Shown here: one piece after another, positions 9,115 through 18,087 of the stretch
Layout of the letters: each line of letters starts with the position of its first letter
Position numbering within the stretch: position 1 is the first letter of the stretch
Assembly: GCA_964604955.1 (NCBI GenBank)
Contig: CAZSBE010000001.1
Location: forward strand, 5,825-69,824
Reading direction: 5' to 3'
Source of the DNA: JALGWA01 sp964604955
GTDB lineage: Bacteria > Arandabacterota > Arandabacteria > Arandabacterales > JALGWA01
DNA length: 64,000 bases
Notes under the pieces: generated by a model
What the model saw: only the letters and a program-made list of their open reading frames with translations
Told to the model about the DNA's origin: nothing
Database searches by the model: none
Program-made: the position numbers and the translations under genes

Positions 9115-9473
9115 AACGTAACCTCCTCTCAGAGGATGCTCGGCTTGCCCCGCGGCGCGGGACACCGCAGGAGCCAGCTGATTAATGGGCAAGGCACAAC
9201 CCCGCAGCCCTATGCTTATGCATACGTTATGCCACAGATTCGTGACGCTCCATCGGGTTTTAAGCAGACTAACTCATTGTATGACAAGGAGGTAGATACA
9301 GGGCGGATCTGAGTCTAACCCTGGCGGGGCGCCCTGTACGGTATTGCCACGAACCGGGGAGGATCTGACACACCTAAGTGACCTTAAGAGTCCCCACGGC
9401 ACGAGGCCTTTTTGCATTTGTGCAAATGCGCTATTGATGATGTAGAATGAAGCGAAGACGCGGCGGTTCGGCC
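9115..9473. other. Intergenic region upstream of the aspartic protease gene
   Basis: About 360 bases with no supported gene. The decamer TACGTTATGC at 9223-9232 is the exact inverted copy of GCATAACGTA at 9111-9120, which overlaps the protease start codon. No clear terminator or promoter was found. Confidence 0.5.
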
Positions 9474-9809
9474 CTAGCGGACCAGTTTGTCGCCTCTGAA
9501 TGTGAACGTCTTGCCCTGATCCGAGTACACCCACTTCTCGACTACGGCGCCCATCGACTCCTGGCGGTATCGACCCGACGGGTGACCGTACTTCTCGTAG
9601 ATTCTCTTCTTGTCGCCCTCGAGGCCGGCCACCCAGGCGTCGACCCGGGTCAACCGCCTGCCGCGCTTGCCCTTGCTGATCTGCTCCGTTTGCGCTTCCC
9701 GTGAGGCGGAATTGTCCCGGGCAGACGCCGCGACCGGGCGGTTGAGCAATGCTCCTCCGAGAATAAGCGCGGCGACCGACAAGACTATCACGCCTGAATG
9801 GCATCTCAT
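9474..9809 (-). CDS. Small secreted protein of unknown function
   Basis: 111 residues: an N-terminal signal peptide (MRCHSGVIVLSVAALILGG), a polar Ser/Arg/Gln-rich linker, and a short conserved-looking C-terminal module (KKRIYEKYGHPSGRYRQES then VVEKWVYSDQGKTFTFRGDKLV). The second part resembles small beta-hairpin modules of the SmpA/BamE-like kind (WxYxxxxxxFxFxxxxLV), but this is only a pattern resemblance. GAGGGG precedes the ATG at 9809. Divergent from the methyltransferase gene. Confidence 0.65.
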   Translation of the reverse strand: MRCHSGVIVLSVAALILGGALLNRPVAASARDNSASREAQTEQISKGKRGRRLTRVDAWVAGLEGDKKRIYEKYGHPSGRYRQESMGAVVEKWVYSDQGKTFTFRGDKLVR

Positions 9810-10035
9810 ATACGGTTCCCCTCTCCCAAGAGCATGATCCCTGCTCTATTCTCAGTCTCGGCACATCAGCGGCCTCGCTTTACAGCGCACGGCGGCGGGT
9901 CCCGGGTCAAATCGGCCCCGATGCTGCACTGCCTGCGAGAAGCGGTCTTGACGAACAGCGCCTTTTGGGGGAACCTGTAGGTCTGGTGGCGGGAATGTGT
10001 GGCTGGGCCTCGCGCTGCCCGCTTCTTGACGGGGG

Positions 10036-10767
10036 ATGAATATGCAATTCGACAATGTCTATGACGATGCGCAGCGGGCCGAGGCCTATGCGAAGCTGGA
10101 GTTCCCCGGCACGTACTATCTGGCCTACAGGGATATCCCCGAGATCATAGCCGAATACGTCAAAGGCAAGAAGGCGCTCGACTTCGGGTGCGGCACCGGG
10201 CGCTCGACGAGGTTCCTCAAGAGCCTGGGGTTCGAAGCCGTCGGGGTCGATATCGCCGGCGACATGCTGAAACAGGCACGCGCAGCGGACCCTGAAGGCG
10301 ACTATCGGCTGGTCGAGGACGGGAACCTAGCGTCGCCGGCTTGCGAGACTTACGACCTTGTGCTCTCGGTGTTCACTTTCGACAACATTCCCACCATGGA
10401 TAAGAAGGCCGGCCTCTTCAGGGAACTCGGAGGCTTGCTTGTCCGCGATGGCGTAATCGTGAGCGTCGTGTCGGCGCCGGAGATCTATGTAAACGAATGG
10501 GCCTCGTTCAGCACCAGGGACTTCCCCGGGAACCGGCGGGCACGGACCGGCGACAGGGTCAAGATCATCATAACCGACGTCGATGACAAGAGGCCCGTGG
10601 AGGACGTCGTCTGGGCCGATGACGCTTATCGTGAAGTTTACGAGCGGGCCGGGCTCGACGTTGTGGAAATGCGGAAGCCACTGGGCAGGCCCGGCGAACC
10701 CTGCAAGTGGGTGAATGAAACAAGAATCGCGCCCTGGGTGATCTACGTGCTCAGGCTGCGGCAGTAA
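10036..10767 (+). CDS. Class I SAM-dependent methyltransferase
   Basis: 243 residues. SAM-binding motif I is KALDFGCGTGRSTRFLKSLGF, given here in parts as LDFGCGTGRST, followed by VGVDIAGDMLKQAR (motif II acidic residue) and YDLVLSVFTFDNIP. This is a Methyltransf_11/25-type cytosolic enzyme; substrate unknown. The start is either the ATG at 10036 or the one at 10042; GGGGG upstream spaces better for 10042. First of a closely spaced run with the next three genes (24-bp gap to the next). Confidence 0.85.
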   Translation: MNMQFDNVYDDAQRAEAYAKLEFPGTYYLAYRDIPEIIAEYVKGKKALDFGCGTGRSTRFLKSLGFEAVGVDIAGDMLKQARAADPEGDYRLVEDGNLASPACETYDLVLSVFTFDNIPTMDKKAGLFRELGGLLVRDGVIVSVVSAPEIYVNEWASFSTRDFPGNRRARTGDRVKIIITDVDDKRPVEDVVWADDAYREVYERAGLDVVEMRKPLGRPGEPCKWVNETRIAPWVIYVLRLRQ

Positions 10768-10791
10768 GCAGGTGCAACGGGGGGTTGACGG

Positions 10792-11739
10792 ATGATAATG
10801 AGGTTCGTGTGTTTTGTACAGGTCTGGCTCGTGCTTGCTCTCGCCGTTGCAGGCGGGGTCGCGTCTCAGGATATGTCTTTGCTGGATGGAGAGTTCGACC
10901 TTGCCGGTCGGCGTTCGCCGGAAACACAGGTTTTCTCCATGGAGTCCAGGCTCATCACCTATGCGCTTGACGGGTCGCTTGTCGGGACGGACGTATTCCG
11001 CATGCGTCTCAAGTGCACCCCCTCGGGGATTACGGGGAAGGGGGCAGACGAGTACACCTGTCTGAGCTTCACATTCGGGCCGGAGGGCGGCGCGGAGGCC
11101 TCTATACCTGCGCTCGAGAACTGGACTCACGATTTCGACCAGCGGGGATTGGACGAGAAGGGGCAGGTTTTCGGTATCGACCATGCGAAGTTCGAGGGCC
11201 TGGTCGACGGTGAGGGCAATCCCGTGCCGATAGACAAATCCTATCACATCTATAATGCCTTTATCGACTTCCACGCGTTCTGCAATCTGTTCCCGGAGCC
11301 GGTCCCCGACGGCGCGGGCATTCAGGATCTGAGGAAGGTAGGCGATAAGATCGTGCATGCCGCGGCGTTCGGCGAGGCGCCTACCAACCTGGGGGGGAGT
11401 ATCGCCGAGGGCTCGAGTTTCACGAACGGCGAGATAACTCTTGAATTCATGGGCCTGGGCGTAGCCAACGGCAGGCACTGCGCTCTCATCGGGTACGATT
11501 CGGGCGCGAGCTCGTTCAAAATGATCATGACGCCCATGCCGGAGATGGAAGTCGTAACAGTGGGGAGCTCTCATTACTGGGGTGATATTTACAAGGACCT
11601 TGAGGCCGGCTGGGTTCAGAAGGTCACGATGACCGAAGTCGTGGTCAGCGAGACAACGCTGCCCATGCCTCCCAATAAAATGAACGCGGTCATCGAACGG
11701 GAGATAACCATAGTCAATGTGAGCAGCGAAAGCAGGTGA
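10792..11739 (+). CDS. Secreted protein of unknown function
   Basis: 315 residues. A hydrophobic N terminus (FVCFVQVWLVLALAVAGGVAS) fits a signal peptide. The remainder is a beta-rich soluble protein with no motif I recognise; it includes an internal stretch on forced specificity such as SMESRLITYALDGSLVGTD and a C-terminal part ending EREITIVNVSSESR. It resembles bacterial secreted proteins of unknown function found beside methyltransferases, but I cannot name a family. Its stop overlaps the GTG start of the GNAT gene, implying coupled translation. Confidence 0.7.
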   Translation: MIMRFVCFVQVWLVLALAVAGGVASQDMSLLDGEFDLAGRRSPETQVFSMESRLITYALDGSLVGTDVFRMRLKCTPSGITGKGADEYTCLSFTFGPEGGAEASIPALENWTHDFDQRGLDEKGQVFGIDHAKFEGLVDGEGNPVPIDKSYHIYNAFIDFHAFCNLFPEPVPDGAGIQDLRKVGDKIVHAAAFGEAPTNLGGSIAEGSSFTNGEITLEFMGLGVANGRHCALIGYDSGASSFKMIMTPMPEMEVVTVGSSHYWGDIYKDLEAGWVQKVTMTEVVVSETTLPMPPNKMNAVIEREITIVNVSSESR

Positions 11740-12281
11740 CTGTGCCGCCCGTCGTAATACGGCAGCTGCCGAACGAGAGTATCAACCGGGCGGGCGAGAT
11801 CGACCGGTCCGAGCATGTGACCACGGGCTACGTGTTCCGGAACAGCGCGCTCGAATCCCAACAGGTGGACTGGCAGGTCCCGCGCTGGTCGGAGGAACCT
11901 TCCGCGGGTTTCAGCGTTCAGACCCGCATCGAGAGGTGGAAGTCGGTCCTTGACCGGGGCGGTGTCCTTCTCGGCGCGCTGGACGGCGAAAGGCTGGCGG
12001 GCTTCGCCGTTTTGCTGCCCGAACTCTCCGAGGGGATGGCCCAGCTGGCGGCGCTGTTCGTCGACCGCGCATACCGCAGGCGGGGTCTCGCGACCGACCT
12101 GGTGAGAGAGGTCGAGAAACTCGCGCGCGAAGCGGGAGCCCGGAGGCTGTACGTCTCTGCCATACCATCGGGATCCGCAGTGGGGTTTTACCTGCAGCAC
12201 GGTTTCAAGCCCACTCATGACGTGAACGAGGACCTCTTCGCCATGGAGCCCGACGACATTCACATGGTCAAGCCGCTGTAG
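11736..12281 (+). CDS. GNAT-family N-acetyltransferase
   Basis: 181 residues with the GNAT core: a beta-strand segment LLGALDGERLAGFAVLLPE, then LAALFVDRAYRRRGLATDLVREVEKLA containing the acetyl-CoA pyrophosphate-binding RRRGLA loop, then RRLYVSAIPSGSAVGFYLQHGFKP typical of the C-terminal half (segments given separately). It transfers an acetyl group from acetyl-CoA to an unknown amine. The GTG start overlaps the preceding stop (GTGA). The kinase gene follows after 16 bp. Confidence 0.82.
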   Translation: MTVPPVVIRQLPNESINRAGEIDRSEHVTTGYVFRNSALESQQVDWQVPRWSEEPSAGFSVQTRIERWKSVLDRGGVLLGALDGERLAGFAVLLPELSEGMAQLAALFVDRAYRRRGLATDLVREVEKLAREAGARRLYVSAIPSGSAVGFYLQHGFKPTHDVNEDLFAMEPDDIHMVKPL

Positions 12282-12297
12282 CATCGGGATCGTACGC

Positions 12298-13344
12298 ATG
12301 AGACCTTTTGAAGACCTGTCGCGCCTCAGCCGCATCCGCAGGATGAGGCGCCTGGCCCGGGCTGCGCTCGAAGCCTATGGCCTGGGCGGCGCCGACCTCA
12401 AGTTCATCAGGCAGGCCGGGAACACCCTCTTCCGGGTGAGCGAGTCCGCCGGGCCGCGCAGCGCGCTGCGCGGCGGTCCATTCGTCGAAGGCCGATACCT
12501 GCTCCGCGTTCACCAGGCGGGCTGCGGGAATCCCGATGGAATCCAGCTGGAACTCGATTGGCTGAGCGCGATGCGGCGGGACGCCGGACTTGGGGTACCC
12601 GAGCCGGTTCGCACACGCAACGGCGCGCTCGCCGCCGTGGTTGAGATTCCCGGCGTCCCCGGAGCCAGGAGATGCTCGCTTCTGCGCTGGCTCCATGGAC
12701 GGTTTGTGAGGAGGAACATAAGGCCGCGCCACTTCAAGGCGCAGGGGCGGCTCATGGCGCACCTCCATGCCCATGCGTCTGTTTACAAAGCCCCGAGGGG
12801 CCTCGCCGGGAAGTGTTACGACTGGGACGGACTCTTCAAGGACGATGACGGCACCGGGCTTCCGGCGAGCAAGGCATGGAGCCTCCTGCCCGCATCTTCG
12901 AACCGGACCTTCAAGGCTGTTGCGCTCAGAGTCCGGCGGGTAATGAAGGCTTGGGGCGAGGGCCCTGAAGTGTATGGCATGATCCATGGCGACCTCGGTA
13001 TCGACGCCAACGTGCTGTTCCATGGCGGGGAGGCGCGCGCCATAGACTTCGACGATTCCGGTTTCGGTTACTATGCTTACGATCTCGCCATTGCGCTCGA
13101 ACACTGCCAGGATGATGCCGCATACCCACTCTACCGGCAGGCATTGCTGGACGGCTACCGGGAGGTCCGCGCGCTGCCTGAGGAGCAGGCCAGGCGCCTG
13201 GGACTCTTCCTGGCGGCATTCCACGTCTACTGGAGCCTCTGGGCCACAGCCCTTGTGCACCTTCACCCGGAATACGGCAGAGAGCTCCACAGGCGCAGGG
13301 CGCGCGCCGCGAGACTCGTGGAATCGTATTTGGGCCGGGACTGA
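12298..13344 (+). CDS. Aminoglycoside phosphotransferase/homoserine kinase-type protein kinase-like enzyme
   Basis: 348 residues of the APH fold. An N-terminal lobe (NTLFRVSESAG, YLLRVHQAG with the ATP-anchoring region) is followed by the catalytic loop MIHGDLGIDANVLF (HxDxxxxN) and the metal-binding IDFDDSGFGYYAYDLA (DxD). Members phosphorylate small molecules such as choline, homoserine, fructosamine or antibiotics; substrate unknown. No evidence here that it is a resistance gene. Last of the four-gene run. Confidence 0.82.
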   Translation: MRPFEDLSRLSRIRRMRRLARAALEAYGLGGADLKFIRQAGNTLFRVSESAGPRSALRGGPFVEGRYLLRVHQAGCGNPDGIQLELDWLSAMRRDAGLGVPEPVRTRNGALAAVVEIPGVPGARRCSLLRWLHGRFVRRNIRPRHFKAQGRLMAHLHAHASVYKAPRGLAGKCYDWDGLFKDDDGTGLPASKAWSLLPASSNRTFKAVALRVRRVMKAWGEGPEVYGMIHGDLGIDANVLFHGGEARAIDFDDSGFGYYAYDLAIALEHCQDDAAYPLYRQALLDGYREVRALPEEQARRLGLFLAAFHVYWSLWATALVHLHPEYGRELHRRRARAARLVESYLGRD

Positions 13345-13357
13345 AGCCTGCTATACT
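13330..13357 (+). promoter_or_regulatory. Probable promoter upstream of the DUF2207 gene
   Basis: TTGGGC (13330-13335), 16-bp spacer, TATACT (13352-13357), overlapping the end of the kinase gene. Confidence 0.45.
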
Positions 13358-13388
13358 GCTTGCTCGTGAATCGAAAGGGGGGGCGCAC

Positions 13389-13448
13389 ATGAATATCAGG
13401 CGCATTGTTGTCGTAGTTCTTGTGGTGGCAGCCTTTTCCGATGACTGA
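13389..13448 (+). pseudogene. Possible 5' remnant of a secreted or membrane protein gene
   Basis: A 19-codon ORF (MNIRRIVVVVLVVAAFSDD) starts with an ATG behind AAAGGGGGGGCGCAC and the promoter at 13330-13357. It has a perfect start for a membrane-anchored protein and then stops at once. LemA-family genes often sit directly before DUF2207 genes and have such N termini, so this could be what is left of one; that identity is inference. Confidence 0.35.
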
Positions 13449-13584
13449 GAATATCCACTCGGGAGAGAAAGAGAAGGAACTCGAGGTCCTTTGCCTGGAA
13501 GACGTCGAGCTCAACTGGTTCGGCCGGCCGCAGGCGCAGGAGATTCCTGACGAGGGGGGCCGACAGACAAATCTGAGGGGTTCT

Positions 13585-15429
13585 ATGATGATGAGAGCTT
13601 CGTGGGTCCGTATTCTGGCGGCTTCGCTGCTCGCGTCAGCCGCGCTTTCGATGGCCTTCCACTCGGCGGTTTCGGCCAAGTCCTACCGGATTTCAGGAGT
13701 GGAGATAGACGCGCACCTGCGCCCCGATGGCAACATGGACGTCAGCGAGGCGCGGACGTACACATTCAGCGGGTCATTCTCCTTTGCCTACCGAGATATG
13801 CCCCGCGGCGGCCGGGTCACATTTGACGATTTCGAGGTTCTGGAAAACGGCCGGCCCTATGTGCTTTCGGACTCGGAAGCGCCGGGCACTTACCAGGTGA
13901 CCGGCACCACGGGCAGAACCAGGGTGACCTGGTATTACCGTGCCGCCGACGAGTCCCGGACTTTCGAGTTTCGCTACCGCGCCCTGAACGCCGTCCAGCG
14001 ATACGAAGACGCGGCATTGCTCTACTACAAGTTCCTGAGCGAGGACTGGGAGAAGTCACAGAGCAATATCACGTTGCGCGTGGTCCCGCCAGGACCCGTG
14101 GCAAGAGCGGACATCAATGAGTGGCTTCACGGTCCGCTATGGGCCGAATCGAGAATCACCGCGGACGGCGAGATCCTGGCACAGTGTTCGCACCTGCCCG
14201 GCCGGACTTATCTTGAAATCCGGGCGCTCTATCCGCCGGAGCTTTTCCCCGGCGCCCGCTCTGCATCCGGGGCGGTCAGAAGCGAGGTCATGGCCGAGGA
14301 AGCGGCCTGGGTAGAGGAGGCGAACAAGGTACGGGAGGCATCCCTTCGGCGCGAGGTAGAGCGGGAGAAGCGTGAGAAAGCGGGCAGGTGGCTCACGGCC
14401 CTGCTCGCCCTCGCCGGGCTCCTGGGCTGGCGGCAAATATACATGAATTACGGGCGGCGGCCCCAGCTCCCCCAGTTCATGGACAAGACGTCCGAGGTGC
14501 CCGGCGGAACGCCCCCGGCACTGGTGGGTTATCTACTCCACAACCGCATGGTCTCGGGCAGGGACCTCGTGGGCACCATGCTCGACCTCGCCCGTCGGGG
14601 GTTCGTGGAGCTCAGGGAGGAGACGGTCGAAAAGAAGAGTCTCTGGGGGGGTATGAAGCAGGAGTCCGAGTACTACTGGGATCTCAAGCGCCGCCACCTG
14701 GAACAGCACGCCGCGGCTCTTCGCGAGTACGAGAGAGATCTGCTTCAGTTCTTGTTCGACAACCTCGCGGCCGGGGGCGACTCCATCTCGCTGGACGGTA
14801 TCAAGAAGAAGCGCAGGGACTTCATCAAATTCTTCGGGGGGTGGAAGAAGAAGGTCTCGGAGCTGGGGGAGAAGGAGGAGTGGTTCGACAGGGAGAGCAT
14901 ACGCGGATCCTATTTCTCCGTGGCCCTCGGGGTTGCGATGATTCTCCTGTCAATAGGTGCGGCTTTCATCTTCGGTGTATGGACCATCGTACTGGGCATC
15001 GCGGGCATCGTTGTATTCGTGCTGTCGTTTCTCGTCTATCATCGCACCGCGGAGGGAGAGACCCGTGCCAGGCAATGGCAGGCGCTTCAGAAATACTTGA
15101 AGAGCGATGAGTTCAGGGCGCTCAGCCGCGGCGACATTCTCACAAGAGTATCCGACTACCTCGTTTACGGGGTTGTACTGGGAATGTCGAACAAGTTCTA
15201 TCGGGGCCTGGCGGCCGCCATACCCGAGAACGACCAGTTGCGGTACGTGCCGTGGTATGTCTACCATGGCTCCGGGACGAACGCCTTTTCCCCGGAGGCT
15301 TTCGGCGAGGCCTTCTCGTCGATGGTGGTGACCACTACCTCTACAATGAGCACGGCCTCAGGGGCGGGCGGAGGTGCCTCGGGCGGCGGAGGCGGCGGGG
15401 CAGGAAGCGGGGGCGGCGGAGCGGGCTAG
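13585..15429 (+). CDS. DUF2207 family membrane protein
   Basis: 614 residues from the ATG at 13585, chosen because GAGGGG lies 5 bp upstream and a signal peptide follows at once (RILAASLLASAALSMAF). The extracytoplasmic domain carries the DUF2207 pattern (YRISGVEIDAHLRPDGNMDVSEARTY in parts, then FSFAYRDMPRGG, YRALNAVQRYEDAALLYYKF). One transmembrane helix (about residues 265-285), a cytoplasmic domain (PPALVGYLLHNRMVSGRDLVGTMLDLARRGFVEL in parts), a double helix (LGVAMILLSIGAAFIFGVWT...), and a Gly/Ser-rich tail complete it; such glycine tails are normal in this family. Function is unknown. The upstream in-frame codons from 13420 are probably not translated. Confidence 0.82.
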   Translation: MMMRASWVRILAASLLASAALSMAFHSAVSAKSYRISGVEIDAHLRPDGNMDVSEARTYTFSGSFSFAYRDMPRGGRVTFDDFEVLENGRPYVLSDSEAPGTYQVTGTTGRTRVTWYYRAADESRTFEFRYRALNAVQRYEDAALLYYKFLSEDWEKSQSNITLRVVPPGPVARADINEWLHGPLWAESRITADGEILAQCSHLPGRTYLEIRALYPPELFPGARSASGAVRSEVMAEEAAWVEEANKVREASLRREVEREKREKAGRWLTALLALAGLLGWRQIYMNYGRRPQLPQFMDKTSEVPGGTPPALVGYLLHNRMVSGRDLVGTMLDLARRGFVELREETVEKKSLWGGMKQESEYYWDLKRRHLEQHAAALREYERDLLQFLFDNLAAGGDSISLDGIKKKRRDFIKFFGGWKKKVSELGEKEEWFDRESIRGSYFSVALGVAMILLSIGAAFIFGVWTIVLGIAGIVVFVLSFLVYHRTAEGETRARQWQALQKYLKSDEFRALSRGDILTRVSDYLVYGVVLGMSNKFYRGLAAAIPENDQLRYVPWYVYHGSGTNAFSPEAFGEAFSSMVVTTTSTMSTASGAGGGASGGGGGGAGSGGGGAG

Positions 15430-15542
15430 ACCGCGGGATGCCCCGGACCGGCGGACCCGCGCGGCAATCTGACGCCGGTCGCCAAACCACGTTTCCGGCA
15501 GGCGCTATTGTCCTCTTATCGGGCCCCCGCGCCAGTTTGGCC

Positions 15543-15572
15543 TTGAAAATGCGGGGCTTGGCGTGATACAAT
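15543..15572 (+). promoter_or_regulatory. Probable promoter for the large secreted protein gene
   Basis: TTGAAA (15543-15548), 18-bp spacer, TACAAT (15567-15572), about 95 bp before the GTG start. Confidence 0.5.
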
Positions 15573-15666
15573 CCCCGAGCGTGGCAAGGTAATCATACCT
15601 GACGCCGTACGGACCATCGGCAGTACTGCATCAACTGCGATACGGCTACAGCAAAGGGGGCAAGTC

Positions 15667-18087
15667 GTGAAAGCATTGCTATCGGCGGTTTTCGTTTTAT
15701 CTCTGTTCTTGAGCTTTGCCGCGCCGGCCGGCGCGGACTTCCAGCTCATCCGCAAGATCCCCGCGCCTGAGATGGCTTGCGAGGCGGGGTCTTCGATCAT
15801 TAGGGCAATGGCCAGTGACGGGACCTATCTCTGCCTGACGAGAGGGTGCTATATCGGCGGCGGGGCCATGGTCGTCAGGATCGACCCCGACGACGGGCAC
15901 ATAGTCAACCAGGACGACTGGGCCTTCGTCATACCCGAGTGCCCGAGTGCGACATTGCCGATCTCGATGTCGTTCTGCCCTTACGACGGCGCGTTTTACG
16001 TGGGCACCGAATGCGGGGCGATAGTGGGCCTCCTCTGGGAAACAGTGGATTCAGCCTGGGCTTTTAATACCTATCTTCTCGACGAGCTCTCCGTGCCGAG
16101 CGGCATGGCCCCCGGCCAGTACTCTTCCATCTTTGCCTCAGACCAGGCCGACACCGATCTCGTCAGGTTTGAAAGCATCGGGATGTTCCAGGGCGATGAG
16201 CCCCTGGACGGAGTCATTACCCCCGTGGCGATGGCCACGTACAATGAGAATCTCTTCGTACTCGACGCGGACAACACCACCATAGTCGAGATGACCATAG
16301 ACGCCACGGTAGTCGGTACTCACCAGGTGGAGGACTGGGGCACAGGGGGCCTCAACGGGACCTTCTCCCCGGAGGCGGCCACATTCATCGGCGAGCACCT
16401 CTACCTTGCCGGTGACGATGACAGCATTCACGTCTACGAGATGACGGACGAAGACGTTTATACCGAGCCCGCACCCGCGGGCGACAGTGTTGAGGTCGTG
16501 GTCATCCCTGAAGAACTGGTGATCACGTTCGATGCCGTAACCGATTCCGGCGACGTGACTGTAACCGTGAGAACCGCCGACGACTGCGACCCGCCAGCCG
16601 GCGTTACGCTTTTCCCCGAATACTATGACATCGGCACGGACGCCACCTTCGAGTACGTCGCCGAGGTCGCGCTGCTGGACTCGGTGTTGCCGCCGGGGGT
16701 TGACGAGGACCTGGCAAGGGTGTTCTCGCGGCCTTCGGATACCTGCGGCGTATGGAGGGACGTAACCACAGCCCCGGTTGAGAACGTGCCGGTCTTCAGG
16801 ATCCTGAGCCGCTCGAAGTCGGAAGACGACGAGTTCTCCATCTTCGCGGTGGGGGAGGACAACAGGACGCCGCAGGAGGTGGTCGAGTACAAAATAGACG
16901 ACCTGCGCGGACACCTGCTGTCGGCCGGGGATTCGATTCCGGGAGACTCGTACAACGCGCTGGTCGGGCTTCTCGACGCCACCGAGGACCTCTACTACCT
17001 CGGCGAGACGGGCTCCGCGGTTCAGGAGATAGATGGGGCGGAAGACGTCGTCAGGGGCGACCCGCTCATCCCGCATACATATGACCCGGCCGACCCGGGC
17101 AGGAATATCGCCGGGCGCATAATCAGCCGGGCGCACACGCTGGAGTTCAGCCTGGGCTTCTCCGAGGCCACAAGGTACTACTCAGGGGCAGCCGTTACTC
17201 CAGGCAATATACACATAGGTCTGAGGTTCGACTGGTTAAGGGCATTCATCGAGGTTCCCGGCGCTCTCAATGCCGCGGAGGTCGACGTCAATCACATATA
17301 CCTTCAGAACAGTGTGCGGGCGGTGCCGGAGTCGGTTCTGGTCTTCGACTATGATACGGACGGAGCCCCGGAGATCATGGCTCTCTTCCCCGGCACGCAG
17401 GCGCAGCTGGCGCTGGCGAACAGCGGGTGCAATACGCTTGCCAGAATGTCGTGTTTCGTTGGCGGGTTTGAGCTGCAGGCAGTGGCGGATGTGGACGTCA
17501 CCGAGCCGGTCGTCAAGGTGCTCGGGGAGGACGTGCTGATCTCCGGAACCACGGCCGGCATCGACTGGGAGACATTCGACTGCCAGGAGAGCCCCGTCTA
17601 CAGGCTCTCTTTCTCGGCCGACGGCGGCGAAACCTGGGACCTGATCGCCTCCGACGTGGCAGGCAGGCAGTATGAATGGACTGTTCCGGACATTGAGACC
17701 GAAGCCGGGCTGGTTAGAGTCGCCTGCGGTGAGGTCGGCGGCGAGGCTCTCGCCATATACAGCGGCCTGCTCACCATCGAGTCGGGTGCGGGCGCGGAAG
17801 CCGAGCGGCCCTCAGAGTTCAGGCTGGCGCTTCGGCCGAACCCGTCCAGCAGCGCGGTCGAGATCGAGTTCGCAAGCCACGGGGGCGAGCGCGCCAGCGT
17901 GAGAGTGTACTCGGTGAGCGGCGGGCTCGTAAAGAGCCTCTTCAGCGGCCGCATGGCCCAGGGTTCGAACAGGATTTCCTGGGAAGGTGACAACGAGGAC
18001 GGCAGACCGGTATCGGCGGGCACCTACTTCGTCGTGTTGAGGGCGGAGTCAAAGACCATTACGAAGAAACTGATCATGCAGCGTTAG
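15667..18087 (+). CDS. Large secreted protein with FlgD-like C-terminal sorting domain (paralogue of 42668-44461)
   Basis: 806 residues. Signal peptide (MKALLSAVFVLSLFLSFAAPAGA), then DFQLIRKIPAPEMAC opening a beta-propeller-like region, a beta-sandwich (VEVVVIPEELVITFDAVTDSGDV), and a conserved block DEFSIFAVGEDNR, IDDLRGHLLSAGDSIP and PHTYDPADPGRNIAGRIISRA. The C terminus is a type-A sorting domain: LRPNPSSSAVEIEF, VRVYSVSGGLVKSL, ISWEGDNEDGRPV, GTYFVVLRAE and a final KKLIMQR. The same order occurs in the protein at 42668. GTG start with AAAGGGGGC upstream. Exported, probably surface-anchored; activity unknown. Its stop codon interleaves with that of the convergent phosphatase gene. Confidence 0.8.
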   Translation: MKALLSAVFVLSLFLSFAAPAGADFQLIRKIPAPEMACEAGSSIIRAMASDGTYLCLTRGCYIGGGAMVVRIDPDDGHIVNQDDWAFVIPECPSATLPISMSFCPYDGAFYVGTECGAIVGLLWETVDSAWAFNTYLLDELSVPSGMAPGQYSSIFASDQADTDLVRFESIGMFQGDEPLDGVITPVAMATYNENLFVLDADNTTIVEMTIDATVVGTHQVEDWGTGGLNGTFSPEAATFIGEHLYLAGDDDSIHVYEMTDEDVYTEPAPAGDSVEVVVIPEELVITFDAVTDSGDVTVTVRTADDCDPPAGVTLFPEYYDIGTDATFEYVAEVALLDSVLPPGVDEDLARVFSRPSDTCGVWRDVTTAPVENVPVFRILSRSKSEDDEFSIFAVGEDNRTPQEVVEYKIDDLRGHLLSAGDSIPGDSYNALVGLLDATEDLYYLGETGSAVQEIDGAEDVVRGDPLIPHTYDPADPGRNIAGRIISRAHTLEFSLGFSEATRYYSGAAVTPGNIHIGLRFDWLRAFIEVPGALNAAEVDVNHIYLQNSVRAVPESVLVFDYDTDGAPEIMALFPGTQAQLALANSGCNTLARMSCFVGGFELQAVADVDVTEPVVKVLGEDVLISGTTAGIDWETFDCQESPVYRLSFSADGGETWDLIASDVAGRQYEWTVPDIETEAGLVRVACGEVGGEALAIYSGLLTIESGAGAEAERPSEFRLALRPNPSSSAVEIEFASHGGERASVRVYSVSGGLVKSLFSGRMAQGSNRISWEGDNEDGRPVSAGTYFVVLRAESKTITKKLIMQR

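Noticed and set aside
13420..13584. N-terminal extension of the DUF2207 protein (55 extra residues).
   Set aside because: The signal peptide would be internal; GAGGGG precedes the ATG at 13585.
15340..15429. Glycine/serine-rich low complexity stretch at the end of DUF2207 as a repeat.
   Set aside because: Such tails are normal for this family; not an independent repeat element.
16138..17136. 332-codon open frame on the minus strand inside the secreted protein gene.
   Set aside because: Antisense shadow of a high-GC gene; Arg/Val/Gly-rich without motifs, and the plus strand protein has clear domains.
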